NCBI GenBank assembly: GCA_942490535.1
Contig: CALNXQ010000003.1
Location: 310,001-374,000, forward strand
DNA from: JAEINY01 sp942490535
Lineage (GTDB): Bacteria; Bacteroidota; Bacteroidia; Bacteroidales; Marinilabiliaceae
Length of the DNA: 64,000 nucleotides
Reading direction: 5' to 3'
Positions 8,478 to 17,993 of this stretch are shown here, one piece after another (positions within the stretch are counted from its first letter, which is position 1; every line of letters begins with the position of its first letter). Both the position numbers and the translations under genes were made by a program. The notes beneath the pieces were generated by a model that did not search any database, was not told where the DNA came from, and saw nothing but the letters and a program-made list of their open reading frames with translations.

Positions 8478-11400
8478 TTAATTAACACCTAACGAATCAG
8501 ACAGTACAGGATCAACTACTTTCTTATCCCAATCCAGCAAATACCTATCTACTCGCTCAGAAATATCATCATCGCCTTTGTAATTTTCTTTAATACTTTG
8601 CAAATATTGAATGGCCTGAAAATTTTCTCCACGTTCATAATAAATTTCAGCTAACAGAATAAAGCTACGCGCCAGCCAATATTGATGAGACGTTCCCTTA
8701 TCAATGTAATCGAAAACCTCCTTTTCAGCAGTATCCACATTTTTTTGATCATAATGGAGTTGCGCTAACCAATACTTTGCCTCTGCTCCTTCGGCACTCT
8801 TGGTATTACTAGCTAATTTACCATATTCACCCATCGCTTGCTCAATATTTCCCAAGGCCTTATAGCTATTGGCCAAATTGAAAATCGCTTCGCGTTTGAT
8901 TTCATCACCAATTTTAGGCGCAATCAACACTTTATTCGCTGCAGAAATGGTACCGGCAGGATCAGGTATTTGAGCCAAACAGCGCATTTGACCTATTTGA
9001 GCTTCCATCCGGTTGGCCCCAATCTCCGCTTCTCTTTCCAGTCGACCAAATACATCAAATGCTTCCTGATAGGTTTTATTCTTAAACAAAATCTCGCCCT
9101 GTCGAATAAGCGACTCTTCAGTAAACAAACTCCGCTCGCGATTAGCCACATACTTATAAGATGCCAGCGCATTTCGCAGATCTCCATTTCGATATTGACA
9201 ATCTGCTTTATAAAAATGAGCATTCAGAATATACTTTCCTTCCGGATAGGTATTAATATAACTTTCAAAGTGACGAATGGCATGCTGACAATCATTTTTC
9301 ATATAGAAACGCTCGGCAGCCACAAAACTCAGAGAGTCCTGCTCCCGGACATCCATTTTTGCAAAACCGCCCAATTGTTCGGTGTAGCGTACGTAGCCAT
9401 CCAAATTATTTTGATCCATATAAATGTTACGCACACCAAGCAATGCATCCTCCGACTCTGGAGTCCCGGGAAACTCATTAATAACCCGCTTATAAAAAGC
9501 CATTGAATTTTGGCTATCATTATTATTATAATAGACCAAACCCAATTGAAGTAATGCTTTTTTTGCATAACTCCCTTTGGGATATTTCTCTTTTGTGGTT
9601 TTATAATAATAAATAGCCTGCTGCAAATCATTGATCGCTACATAGGATCGCCCCATTTCGTACAAAGCATCGTCGACATAGGGCGATTTTGGATACCTAT
9701 TAGACAACGTTTTAAGCACTTCGATTTTAGCATTGTAATCCTTTTGCAATCCTAAACAAAATCCTTTTTGAAACATGGCGTAATCAGCAGACGCTTCAGG
9801 AATTTCCGCAGCCTGCTCATAATAACCAATGGCCGATGTAAAATCACGCTCCACGTAATAGCAATCTCCAATCCGATTCAGAGCATCACCATACATCATT
9901 TGATCATCCTGCTTCGCCAGTTTAATGAACTTACGAAACCACCCTTGGGATTCAGGGTAATTCTTTTGCTTAAAATAGGAGTACGCAATATTATAATGTG
10001 CCATTGGAAACTCCGCCATTTGATAGGACCCTGGCATAAAAATAAACTCCCGATAATCAGCAATGGCCTTGTCAAAACTGAGCAGTCGATAATAAGACTC
10101 GCCCCGCCAATAATAAGCACCAACTTTCAACTTCTTATTATACTCCCCATACTTTAGACTATAATCAAAAAACTCAATGGCCTGACTAAACTGAAGATCT
10201 GTAAACAACTCCAAGCCCCGATAATAAGCCACCCGTTGCATGGCACGATATACACCGGGTGATTTAGCCTTTATCTTTTCCATAGATGCCAGCGCTTCCC
10301 GGTAATTTTTTGTAGTTAGAAAGGCTTGACCTAAATAATCATAAGCCTGATCAATTTTTTCACTTTCCGGAAATAACTCGATGTATTTCAGAAACGAATT
10401 GATGATTTCATTAAATGGAGAATAAGCCAATTCATAATTGAGCTTAATATAATTAAACAGAGCATCTTCCTGGATAACCGGATCAAAACCATACTTCGAT
10501 GCTGCTTCAAATGCCACTCGAGCCCGCTTTTTATCGTTCAATCTCAAATAACAATCACCCAAATGGTAATAGGCATTTTGCGACATTACATCTTCTGATG
10601 AAGTAACCTGAGCCAGCGCAATAGTTGCTTTCTCATAGTTACCACTAAAATAATTGGCAAAGCCCAGATGGTAATAATCTTCCCGTTTAGGTTCGGTCGC
10701 TACTGCGATAGCCTTTTCGTAATAGGGGATTGAATTGGAATACGCTTTCATGCCGTAAAAGGAATCTGCAATAATCCGATTCATATCTTCCTGACGCGCT
10801 TTAGACCCTTCCTCAGACAAGGGCAAAGCGTATTTTATAGCATTGTCATAGTCCCCTTGCAAATAATATATTTGGGCAATGTAAAAGGGCACCACTTTTT
10901 TAAAGCCTTTATCATCGGCCAGTTCAATAAAACCATCCAGTGCGGTCTGGTAATTTCCCTTCACATAATGAATGTGACTGTAAAAATATTTGACCGACGC
11001 ATAATACTCATGCTCTTCATCTTTTATCTGATTGAACATAGACAAGGCCCGGTCGTACTCTTCATTGGAAAACAAACTATAGCCATAGGAGAAGTAATAA
11101 TCGATACGCGTATCATTGTCCAAGCTGCCGGGTACCACTTTTTCAAACCAACGGGCCGCCTGGCGGTGCTTGCCTTTATTTTTATAATACTCACCCACAT
11201 TCACGTAAGCATAGGGCAAACGATTGCTATATGGATAGGTTTTTACGTAATCTTCCCAGAGATATAATACATCTTCATTATTCAATTTTTGCGCACAAAC
11301 CCGCTCCAGATAAGCCGCTTCAGCCACTCGCGAAGAAACAGCATCATGTTGAGCTAAGACGTAATTTGAAAATTGAATTCGGGCCAATCCATACTTCTCC

Positions 11401-11522
11401 AGTTTATATAATTCTAAACCTTTCTCGTATGTCCTATCAGGACTATCGAATTTGAGAGATTTTTGGGCAATGACAGATTGTAGAAAGACAGTACACAGAA
11501 TTAAAACGACACTTCGCATCAT
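8478..11522 (-). CDS. Large periplasmic tetratricopeptide-repeat protein
   Basis: This 1014-residue secreted protein has a signal peptide at 1-20 (LILCTVFLQSVIAQ). Essentially the whole remainder is TPR repeats, roughly two dozen, with recognisable helices such as AYYHLGDCYLRLNDKKRA and ALYEMGRSYVAINDLQQA. Some stretches resemble the YbgF/BamD subclass of TPR. It carries no enzymatic domain, so it is probably a scaffold in the periplasm or on the inner face of the outer membrane. It is the first gene of a two-gene operon with the barrel protein. Residue usage, rich in Tyr and Lys with many Asn, is like that of its neighbours. Confidence 0.85.
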   Translation of the reverse strand: MMRSVVLILCTVFLQSVIAQKSLKFDSPDRTYEKGLELYKLEKYGLARIQFSNYVLAQHDAVSSRVAEAAYLERVCAQKLNNEDVLYLWEDYVKTYPYSNRLPYAYVNVGEYYKNKGKHRQAARWFEKVVPGSLDNDTRIDYYFSYGYSLFSNEEYDRALSMFNQIKDEEHEYYASVKYFYSHIHYVKGNYQTALDGFIELADDKGFKKVVPFYIAQIYYLQGDYDNAIKYALPLSEEGSKARQEDMNRIIADSFYGMKAYSNSIPYYEKAIAVATEPKREDYYHLGFANYFSGNYEKATIALAQVTSSEDVMSQNAYYHLGDCYLRLNDKKRARVAFEAASKYGFDPVIQEDALFNYIKLNYELAYSPFNEIINSFLKYIELFPESEKIDQAYDYLGQAFLTTKNYREALASMEKIKAKSPGVYRAMQRVAYYRGLELFTDLQFSQAIEFFDYSLKYGEYNKKLKVGAYYWRGESYYRLLSFDKAIADYREFIFMPGSYQMAEFPMAHYNIAYSYFKQKNYPESQGWFRKFIKLAKQDDQMMYGDALNRIGDCYYVERDFTSAIGYYEQAAEIPEASADYAMFQKGFCLGLQKDYNAKIEVLKTLSNRYPKSPYVDDALYEMGRSYVAINDLQQAIYYYKTTKEKYPKGSYAKKALLQLGLVYYNNNDSQNSMAFYKRVINEFPGTPESEDALLGVRNIYMDQNNLDGYVRYTEQLGGFAKMDVREQDSLSFVAAERFYMKNDCQHAIRHFESYINTYPEGKYILNAHFYKADCQYRNGDLRNALASYKYVANRERSLFTEESLIRQGEILFKNKTYQEAFDVFGRLEREAEIGANRMEAQIGQMRCLAQIPDPAGTISAANKVLIAPKIGDEIKREAIFNLANSYKALGNIEQAMGEYGKLASNTKSAEGAEAKYWLAQLHYDQKNVDTAEKEVFDYIDKGTSHQYWLARSFILLAEIYYERGENFQAIQYLQSIKENYKGDDDISERVDRYLLDWDKKVVDPVLSDSLGVN

Positions 11523-11607
11523 GTGGTTAAGGTCTTATTATTAGTTGAATATTCATTAATAAAACGCAACAAATCGTGAATTAGTCTATCACAGGGCTGC
11601 ATTATCA

Positions 11608-11709
11608 ATGGCTAAAGATAACAAAAGTGATGGCATTCAAAAAATGGCAATACAAAAGATTAACTTGAGTGAATATGACGATCCTTTCCCGGTAGTAAAT
11701 CCGCTTTAG
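11608..11709 (+). CDS. Possible 33-residue small protein
   Basis: An ATG-started frame of 33 codons lies in the 189-bp gap between the TPR gene and ftsE. It ends three bases before the ftsE stop on the opposite strand. The sequence is mixed, charged and non-repetitive (AIQKINLSEYDDPFPVV) and reads like protein. No Shine-Dalgarno sequence or promoter is evident, so this is a weak candidate. Confidence 0.25.
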   Translation: MAKDNKSDGIQKMAIQKINLSEYDDPFPVVNPL

Positions 11710-11711
11710 GC

Positions 11712-12446
11712 TCAATCAAACTCAACATCAAACTCTATTTCTTCCTGTTCTGATTCGAATAAACGGGTATCTTCACAACGAATCGTACGCCCGGGAAACT
11801 TCTTCAATAAATTATAATTGTGCGTGGCCATTATCACCGTCTTTCCATCCTCACAGATTTTACGCAACAATATCATCAGTTCATCAGAGGTTTCAGGATC
11901 CAGGTTGCCAGTCGGCTCATCCGCCAAAATCAGATCCGGGGCATTCAATAAAGAGCGCGCAATTCCGATCCGTTGCTGCTCCCCTCCTGATAACTGATGC
12001 GGCATTTTATAGCCTTTATGCACCATGTCAACATGAGACAACACTTCACGGATACGTTTATCGATATCTTTTTTATTACTCCAACCGGTAGCCTTGAGTA
12101 CAAATAGCAGATTATCATACACACTCCGATCGGATAACAACTGAAAATCCTGAAAAATAATTCCCATTCGGCGGCGAAGATGCGGCACTTGTTTCTTTTT
12201 CATTCCTTTCAAAGGATACCCCGCTACAAAACCATATCCCTCTTCGAGAAGTAGCTCATTATACATGGTTTTAAGCAAACTCGATTTTCCACTCCCTACT
12301 TTTCCAATCAGATAAACAAATTCGCCAGGTTTAATGATAAAATTAACATCCTGAAGTATAATATGTTCCTGTTGACGAATGCGCACATTGCTAAACTCAA
12401 CAATGTTACCTTCTTTATTTACCGAGTTTGTAGGTTGCTTATTCAT
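11712..12446 (-). CDS. ftsE: Cell-division ABC transporter ATP-binding protein FtsE
   Basis: FtsE is the cytoplasmic ATPase that drives FtsX and thereby switches on peptidoglycan hydrolases at the septum. The 244-residue protein has Walker A at 48-56 (GKVGSGKSS), a Q-loop (IIFQDFQLL), the signature LSGGEQQRIGIARSL, Walker B LILADEPTGNLDP and a switch His (MATHNY). FtsE-like features are its small size and TGNLDP. An acidic tail ending EIEFDVEFD is unusual. No ftsX gene lies nearby. A LolD or other small ABC ATPase is the main alternative. Confidence 0.82.
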   Translation of the reverse strand: MNKQPTNSVNKEGNIVEFSNVRIRQQEHIILQDVNFIIKPGEFVYLIGKVGSGKSSLLKTMYNELLLEEGYGFVAGYPLKGMKKKQVPHLRRRMGIIFQDFQLLSDRSVYDNLLFVLKATGWSNKKDIDKRIREVLSHVDMVHKGYKMPHQLSGGEQQRIGIARSLLNAPDLILADEPTGNLDPETSDELMILLRKICEDGKTVIMATHNYNLLKKFPGRTIRCEDTRLFESEQEEIEFDVEFD

Positions 12447-12511
12447 AATATCCCAAACGTTTCCAAATTGAAATCTATTATCGAATTCAAAGAAACAATT
12501 TTTTACAGCAT

Positions 12512-12542
12512 AAAAAAAGCGCTCTTAGAAGTTAAGGGCGCT
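12512..12542 (-). terminator. Terminator downstream of the aminotransferase gene
   Basis: A 10-bp stem (AGCGCTCTTA paired with TAAGGGCGCT, one wobble) has a 5-base loop and is followed by seven T on the minus strand. It separates the aminotransferase gene from ftsE. Confidence 0.8.
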
Positions 12543-12575
12543 CTATGATACTCTTCTGAACGTGTATTGTATTTC

Positions 12576-13775
12576 TTACTTAAGTTGCGACAGCGCTTTA
12601 GATATTCTATCAAAGGCAGCGATTAGTAATTCATCACTGGTAGCATAGGATAAACGAATACACTGTGGCGTTCCAAAGGCCGTGCCAGATACCGTTGCAA
12701 CATGCGCCTTTTCTAATAAATACAAACACAGATCATCGGCATTGCAAATGCTGAAATCACCATTGCCTTTTCCAAAATAGGCACTTACATCCGGAAATAA
12801 ATAAAATGCACCGGCAGGCTTGTTAACAAAAAAGCCATCCATCAAATCAATTTTATCACATGCCAGATCGCGTCTTCGGCGGAACACTTCCCGCATTTCA
12901 GCCACACACGTTTGATCGCCCTGAATAGCAGCCACTGCAGCCATTTGAGCAATGGAACAGGCCCCTGAAGTATATTGTCCCTGAAGCTTACTGGTTGCTT
13001 TGGCGATCCATTCGGGTCCTGCAATGTAACCTAGTCGCCAACCTGTCATGGCATACCCCTTGGAAACACCATTCACTAATACCACTCTGTCCTTTATTTC
13101 AGAAAACTGAGCCAGACTCACATGTGTTCCTTCATAGATGATTGTTTCATAGATCTCATCAGAGATAATAATAATATCCGGATAATTCTTTAACACTTCC
13201 ACTAACGAAGCAAATTCCTCATAAGTGTATACACTTCCTGAAGGATTGGATGGCGAATTCAGAAGCACCACTTTTGTTTTGGGTGTAATGGCTGCTTGAA
13301 GTTGTTCAGCAGAAATTTTAAAGTCCTGCTGTACCCCTGTTTCAATGAATACGGAAGTCCCTTCGGCCAGTTTAACCAACTCCACATAACTCACCCAATA
13401 CGGCGTTGGTATAATAACCTCATCGCCTTTATTCACTATGCATTGCAAAACATTAGCTAAGCTATGCTTGGCACCATTGGAAATTACAATTTGAGCTTCA
13501 GAATATTCAAGACCGTTATCACGTTTTAATTTATGAACAACCGCTTGTCGGAGCACAGGAAAACCTGGAACAGGCGGATAATTGGTGATATTATTATGAA
13601 TGGCCTCGATGGCGGCCTTCTTTATGTGATCAGGTGTATTAAAATCAGGCTCGCCTAAGGTCAGGTTAATTACATCCACTCCTTGACTCGCTAATTCCTT
13701 ACTCTTTTGATTCATCACAAGAGTTTGCGATTCTGCCAAAGCATTAATCCTATCGGATAGGTATTGATTGGTCAT
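12576..13775 (-). CDS. aspC: Aspartate aminotransferase-type class I/II aminotransferase
   Basis: This PLP enzyme transfers amino groups between aspartate (or a similar amino acid) and 2-oxoglutarate. The 399-residue chain has the substrate-binding SPSNPSG at about 175-180, the PLP ring contact SDEIYE at about 205-210, and the Schiff-base lysine at 239 (NGVSKGYAMTGWRLGY). The C-terminal Arg of RLSYATS binds the substrate carboxylate. It resembles the Bacillus/Thermus subgroup Ib enzymes rather than E. coli AspC. It is transcribed alone and ended by a hairpin. Exact substrate preference (aspartate, prephenate or another) cannot be told from sequence. Confidence 0.9.
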   Translation of the reverse strand: MTNQYLSDRINALAESQTLVMNQKSKELASQGVDVINLTLGEPDFNTPDHIKKAAIEAIHNNITNYPPVPGFPVLRQAVVHKLKRDNGLEYSEAQIVISNGAKHSLANVLQCIVNKGDEVIIPTPYWVSYVELVKLAEGTSVFIETGVQQDFKISAEQLQAAITPKTKVVLLNSPSNPSGSVYTYEEFASLVEVLKNYPDIIIISDEIYETIIYEGTHVSLAQFSEIKDRVVLVNGVSKGYAMTGWRLGYIAGPEWIAKATSKLQGQYTSGACSIAQMAAVAAIQGDQTCVAEMREVFRRRRDLACDKIDLMDGFFVNKPAGAFYLFPDVSAYFGKGNGDFSICNADDLCLYLLEKAHVATVSGTAFGTPQCIRLSYATSDELLIAAFDRISKALSQLK

Positions 13776-14102
13776 AAATAATGGTGTTTTTTAAAGTTCC
13801 GTTCTCAATAAGACAAATACTCAACCCCACACCCCATATCGCTTTTTTGATTGGGGAAGGTCGCTGATCAAATGAAAACATTTTATATCTTGCACTGTCG
13901 TAAATACAAAATTAGTTAAAAATTATAAGCATCCAATCAGGACAGTATTTTAAATCGTAACAATTAAAGATTATAATTTAATGATTTATCATCATCACAA
14001 CAACCATAAAAGTATTTTAATATAAAATACAAGCTATTTACAATTAATTATAAGTTACGAATTGATTTCACATTTTTCAAAACAAAAAAACAGGAAAACA
14101 TC
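13776..14102. other. AT-rich intergenic region, 327 bp
   Basis: This divergent gap lies between the aminotransferase and the 176-residue membrane protein. It is very AT-rich, especially beyond 13,900. I see no ORF, hairpin or exact TAnnTTTG box that I would trust. It presumably contains both promoters. Confidence 0.5.
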
Positions 14103-14633
14103 ATGATCAACTGGAACGAACTTCCAATATATTTAATTCCCTTTCTCTCCATTGGAATTCCCATGTTATTGCTTATTCGTTGGTTTCTTAAAAATGACCT
14201 TAAAAAGAAACAACTTGAAATTATCCAAAAAACACGATCTGAAGTGATTCCTATTCGTTTACAAGCCTATGAGCGCCTAAGCCTGCTATTGGAACGCATT
14301 ACTCCGGAATCACTTATCATTCGCGAACAAAAGCAAGGATTAACCAGCTTACAACTCCACGGCCAGCTGCTAAAGGCCATTCGTCACGAATTTGAGCACA
14401 ACCTGGCCATGCAAGTCTATTTACCTCAAAAATCCTGGGATTTAGTCAGCAAAGCGAAAGATGAAGTGGTAAAAATGATCAATACTTCATCCGGCCAAGT
14501 AGCTCCCAATTCTCCTTCCATGGAGCTTGCCAGGTATTTACTGGAGACAGCCGGAAATGAAACAACTTATCATATTAAAGCAGCCATGAAAGCACTAAAG
14601 GAAGATGTTCAACTATTCTTCTTCGAAGATTAA
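14103..14633 (+). CDS. Conserved single-pass membrane protein of unknown function
   Basis: The 176-residue protein has one N-terminal transmembrane segment (about 9-28, IYLIPFLSIGIPMLLLIRWF), a short basic linker, and a soluble, mostly helical domain. The motif IPIRLQAYERLSLLLERITP and the later HEFEHNLAMQVYL are well formed and look conserved. I recognise this as a small membrane-anchored family common in Bacteroidota, but no function is known to me. It has a good ATG with a purine-rich leader (AGGAAAACATC). The glycosyltransferase gene starts 51 bases after it and could be cotranscribed. Confidence 0.7.
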   Translation: MINWNELPIYLIPFLSIGIPMLLLIRWFLKNDLKKKQLEIIQKTRSEVIPIRLQAYERLSLLLERITPESLIIREQKQGLTSLQLHGQLLKAIRHEFEHNLAMQVYLPQKSWDLVSKAKDEVVKMINTSSGQVAPNSPSMELARYLLETAGNETTYHIKAAMKALKEDVQLFFFED

Positions 14634-14684
14634 GAGCTTATTTATTTAAAATAAACTAAACAGTCCCTTACAAAACTCCACATT

Positions 14685-15470
14685 GTGATAATCTCATTAA
14701 TTACTGCCACTTACAACTGCGCATCAACACTGCGGGATACCATCACCAGTGTTGCCAACCAAACAGCCCGCGCGCATATTGAATACATAGTGGTTGATGG
14801 AGGCTCAAAGGATGGCACCCTTCAAATCATTAAAGATAACGCTCATCAAATTGATCACTGGATCAGTGAACCCGACAACGGCATTTACGATGCTCTGAAT
14901 AAAGGGCTTCAGTTAGCTACTGGTGATTGGATCGGTTTTCTTCATGCGGATGATATTTTTGCAGACAATTTTTCAGTTGAAAAAATCCTGACCACGGCCA
15001 TAAAAAATGAGGCTAATGTGATTTATGGCAATTTGCAATACATCCAACAATCTCCGCCCCACAAAGTGATTCGAGAATGGATCAGCCAAAGCTTTCAGTC
15101 AAAGCTTTTAAAACGCGGATGGATGCCACCTCACCCAACCGTATATATTACTAAAGACCATTATAAAACGATTGGTCTCTTTAACACCCATTATAAAATT
15201 GCAGCTGATTACGACCTGATGCTAAGACTTTTTTCGCACCCATCCACAAAAAGCACTCACATAAATCATGTATTGGTCAAAATGAAAGTCGGCGGAGCCA
15301 GTAATCGATCTATTGGCAATATCATCCTGAAATCAAAAGAAGACCTGCTGGCTCTCAAAAGAAATAAAATAGGTGGCATCTACTCACTTGTTATTAAGAA
15401 TGTAAGCAAGTTAATCCAATTTTTACACGCCTTGATTGGCACAAAGGAGAAAACCAATAAAGTCCAGTAA
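14685..15470 (+). CDS. Glycosyltransferase family 2
   Basis: This 261-residue GT-A fold enzyme probably adds a sugar to a polysaccharide or lipid-linked glycan at the inner membrane. The nucleotide-sugar site is seen as VDGGSKDGT (37-45) and the metal-binding DxD-type motif as HADD (87-90). The later KIAADYDLMLRL motif carries the usual catalytic base region. The start is GTG at 14685; no in-frame ATG precedes the SLITATYN strand, so GTG is required. The gene converges with the Wzc-type kinase 24 bases away, which fits exopolysaccharide synthesis, although no flippase or polymerase gene is present here. Confidence 0.88.
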   Translation: MIISLITATYNCASTLRDTITSVANQTARAHIEYIVVDGGSKDGTLQIIKDNAHQIDHWISEPDNGIYDALNKGLQLATGDWIGFLHADDIFADNFSVEKILTTAIKNEANVIYGNLQYIQQSPPHKVIREWISQSFQSKLLKRGWMPPHPTVYITKDHYKTIGLFNTHYKIAADYDLMLRLFSHPSTKSTHINHVLVKMKVGGASNRSIGNIILKSKEDLLALKRNKIGGIYSLVIKNVSKLIQFLHALIGTKEKTNKVQ

Positions 15471-15494
15471 GTTATATTGGAATCTAACACCCTT

Positions 15495-17891
15495 CTAATT
15501 CGAGTTCCCTCCATAGTATTCGGATGAATAATACCCATATCCCTTCTCCTTGATGGATATATCATTCAAAACAACACCGAGGGATTGAACTCCTTCAACC
15601 TTCAAATTTTGGATGGTATGCAACATATGATCCTTAAGCGTATAATGCGACCTAACTACAAATAAATGAGTATCTGCATACTGCATTAATAATCGTGCAT
15701 CAGCAACCAAACCGATCGGTGGCGAATCGATAACGATCACATCAAAATTCGCACGTAAATACTTAAACAATTGAGCCGTGCGATCACCAGTTATCAATTC
15801 ACTTGGATTAGGAGGTATGGCACCGGCCGGGATCACGTATAAATCATCATACCCAACAGAATAAATTATGTCCTCTACGGGTACCTGTCCAACCAGATAA
15901 TTCGACAAACCGGAATGATGGTTTAAATCATAAATATCTGAAAGACGCGGTTTACGCATATCAAAACCCAAAAGAACTGTTTTCTTCCCTGAAATACTAA
16001 ATACAGCGGCTAAGTTCTGGGCACAAAATGTCTTACCCTCCCCGGTATTCGTACTGGTTAGCGTGATAACCTTTTTATCATTTCCACCCGCCATAAAGCG
16101 TAACTTAGTACGTATTGATCGAAAAGATTCACTGATTACAGAATGGGGATGAGAATGAATCACATCTTGCTCATTATTCTTATTATGAACTACTAAGCCC
16201 ATCAGAGGGACATCTGGTATTAGATAATCGAGATCTTCTTTACCGCGTACTTTCCTATTTAAGAACTCCTTCAACACAATAACTCCAACAGGAATTAACA
16301 ATGCCAATAACAAAGCTCTGCTATAATTACTTTTCTTGTTGGGTGAAACAATTGCTGAAATGGATGCATTGTCTATAATTTCATTATCCGGTACATTACT
16401 CGCCTTAGCAATTTGAGTTTCGGAGTGCTTTTGCAATAAAAAAGTATAAATGGCATCATTGAGCTTGTAGGTTCTTTCTATTTTTAAATAGCGTTTCTCC
16501 AGATCAGGTAACTTATCCATATCCTGAACCAAACCATCCAAAGCCGATTGTACATCTCTCTTCTCCAACTCAATACTTTTCAAAACCTGACTAATCGCTT
16601 TGCCCAAATTGTTAGTGGTAACGTCAATTCTTCGCTCCAACGTTCCAATGTAAGGATTATTAGATTCAGCATCCCTATCAACAATCTCAAGCTCTTCTTT
16701 CAAGGTGATTAATTGCATAACCAATTGATTCACCAATCCGGCATTTTCTTCATCAACGGCGGGTAACATGTATTGATCCAAGTCAATGGCCGAATTCATA
16801 TTGGACTTAAGAAACGTATAGTACTGCTCTTGAATCTCTAATAATTTGAGATCCTTTTCTCCCTCAAAATATTGAGAAGCTAGTTTTTCTGAAAAATCAA
16901 TTGGTCCCATGAAGCGGTTCGCTTTGCGATAGGCCAATAATTGATTCTGTACTTTATCCAAGGTATCTGACACCGTTAACAATTGCGATTGTATAAAATC
17001 AAGCGATTGCGTTGCCATATCATTTTTTCGATCAAGATTATATTCCAGAATAACGTCACAGAGCACATCCAAAAACGTGGTTATTTTACCTGGACTTGTG
17101 CCGACCGCTGATACAAATAAAATGGATGATCCTTCATTGTAGGAATTAACACCCAGCTTTCCACGGTATTCGTTTGCCAGCTGGTCATGTGATTTAAATA
17201 TAAAATAGAATTTTTCTCCCGGCAGACAAGCCTTTAAACGATCTGATATAATGCGGAAGGAATAACTATCACTCTGAATCAAATCACCGGGTTTTATCTC
17301 CCGAGATAAGTTAACACCTCTCTGATACCCCACATTCTGCTGATCGGAAAACCGATGTAGCGCGCCACCTTCACTAACACACTCGATGCGAAACAGATTT
17401 GGCTGAACACAAGTTAAATAAAAAGGAACATTGATTAATTGAGGATGGAGCGAATCAAACTCCACATGAAATGGAGAAGACTGATATATTTCGCTATCCT
17501 TCATGCGTCCGTGCTTATAATAAGACACGCCAAAATCTAAGCGATCAATGGCCTTTTTTATTAGTTTTTTTGATCGAATGATAAACGTTTGATTTTCTAT
17601 ATTCTTCACCTCCGGTGATAGGCCAAATCCTTCAATCAAATCTGAACGTTGAAATGATGACTGATCCGCACTTTTTAACAGAATAGTAGCAGATGCCTTA
17701 TAGACAGGGATGGTGTATCGGTGATAAGTATAGACCGCTCCGAAACATAACGGAAACGAAATAAGAAAAAAGTACCAATTCCTTTGAAGTAAATGAATGA
17801 TGCGATTCAGGTCAAACAATCCATCTGTTCCGGTTTTTACCGACGCATGCTCAATGTTTCGAATGGAGTTATGTTGATTATTTTCTGCCAT
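15495..17891 (-). CDS. Wzc-type polysaccharide co-polymerase and bacterial tyrosine kinase
   Basis: This 798-residue inner-membrane protein controls export and chain length of capsule or exopolysaccharide. An N-terminal Wzz domain (TM1 about 38-57), a long periplasmic coiled-coil region and TM2 at about 520-540 precede a cytoplasmic BY-kinase domain. That domain has Walker A TSTNTGEGKTF, Walker A' LLGFDMRKPRL and Walker B VIVIDSPPIG. The tail has a tyrosine cluster at 785, 787, 788, 792 and 793, the expected autophosphorylation region. The kinase and Wzz parts are fused, as in E. coli Wzc. An exact TATCTTTG promoter box lies 20 bases upstream. It is unusual in lacking other wza/wzx/wzy genes nearby. 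Confidence 0.92.
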   Translation of the reverse strand: MAENNQHNSIRNIEHASVKTGTDGLFDLNRIIHLLQRNWYFFLISFPLCFGAVYTYHRYTIPVYKASATILLKSADQSSFQRSDLIEGFGLSPEVKNIENQTFIIRSKKLIKKAIDRLDFGVSYYKHGRMKDSEIYQSSPFHVEFDSLHPQLINVPFYLTCVQPNLFRIECVSEGGALHRFSDQQNVGYQRGVNLSREIKPGDLIQSDSYSFRIISDRLKACLPGEKFYFIFKSHDQLANEYRGKLGVNSYNEGSSILFVSAVGTSPGKITTFLDVLCDVILEYNLDRKNDMATQSLDFIQSQLLTVSDTLDKVQNQLLAYRKANRFMGPIDFSEKLASQYFEGEKDLKLLEIQEQYYTFLKSNMNSAIDLDQYMLPAVDEENAGLVNQLVMQLITLKEELEIVDRDAESNNPYIGTLERRIDVTTNNLGKAISQVLKSIELEKRDVQSALDGLVQDMDKLPDLEKRYLKIERTYKLNDAIYTFLLQKHSETQIAKASNVPDNEIIDNASISAIVSPNKKSNYSRALLLALLIPVGVIVLKEFLNRKVRGKEDLDYLIPDVPLMGLVVHNKNNEQDVIHSHPHSVISESFRSIRTKLRFMAGGNDKKVITLTSTNTGEGKTFCAQNLAAVFSISGKKTVLLGFDMRKPRLSDIYDLNHHSGLSNYLVGQVPVEDIIYSVGYDDLYVIPAGAIPPNPSELITGDRTAQLFKYLRANFDVIVIDSPPIGLVADARLLMQYADTHLFVVRSHYTLKDHMLHTIQNLKVEGVQSLGVVLNDISIKEKGYGYYSSEYYGGNSN

Positions 17892-17910
17892 AGAATAAGG
17901 TTTGCCTGGC

Positions 17911-17918
17911 CAAAGATA
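17911..17918 (-). promoter_or_regulatory. Candidate -7 element TATCTTTG for the Wzc-type kinase gene
   Basis: This is an exact TAnnTTTG match on the minus strand, ending 20 bases from the ATG. It would give a leader of about 13 bases. The -33 box is not evident. Confidence 0.35.
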
Positions 17919-17993
17919 GACAATTTTACCTTTCTATTCATTTCGTAGGCTAATATGAAATTTCAACATAATTCAATCAGAATGAAAACATAC

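Noticed and set aside
8838..11455. Long plus-strand frames of 222, 129, 136 and 74 codons opposite the TPR gene
   Set aside because: They are antisense shadows of a repetitive, strongly coding gene; their translations lack domain structure and are rich in Ile and His.
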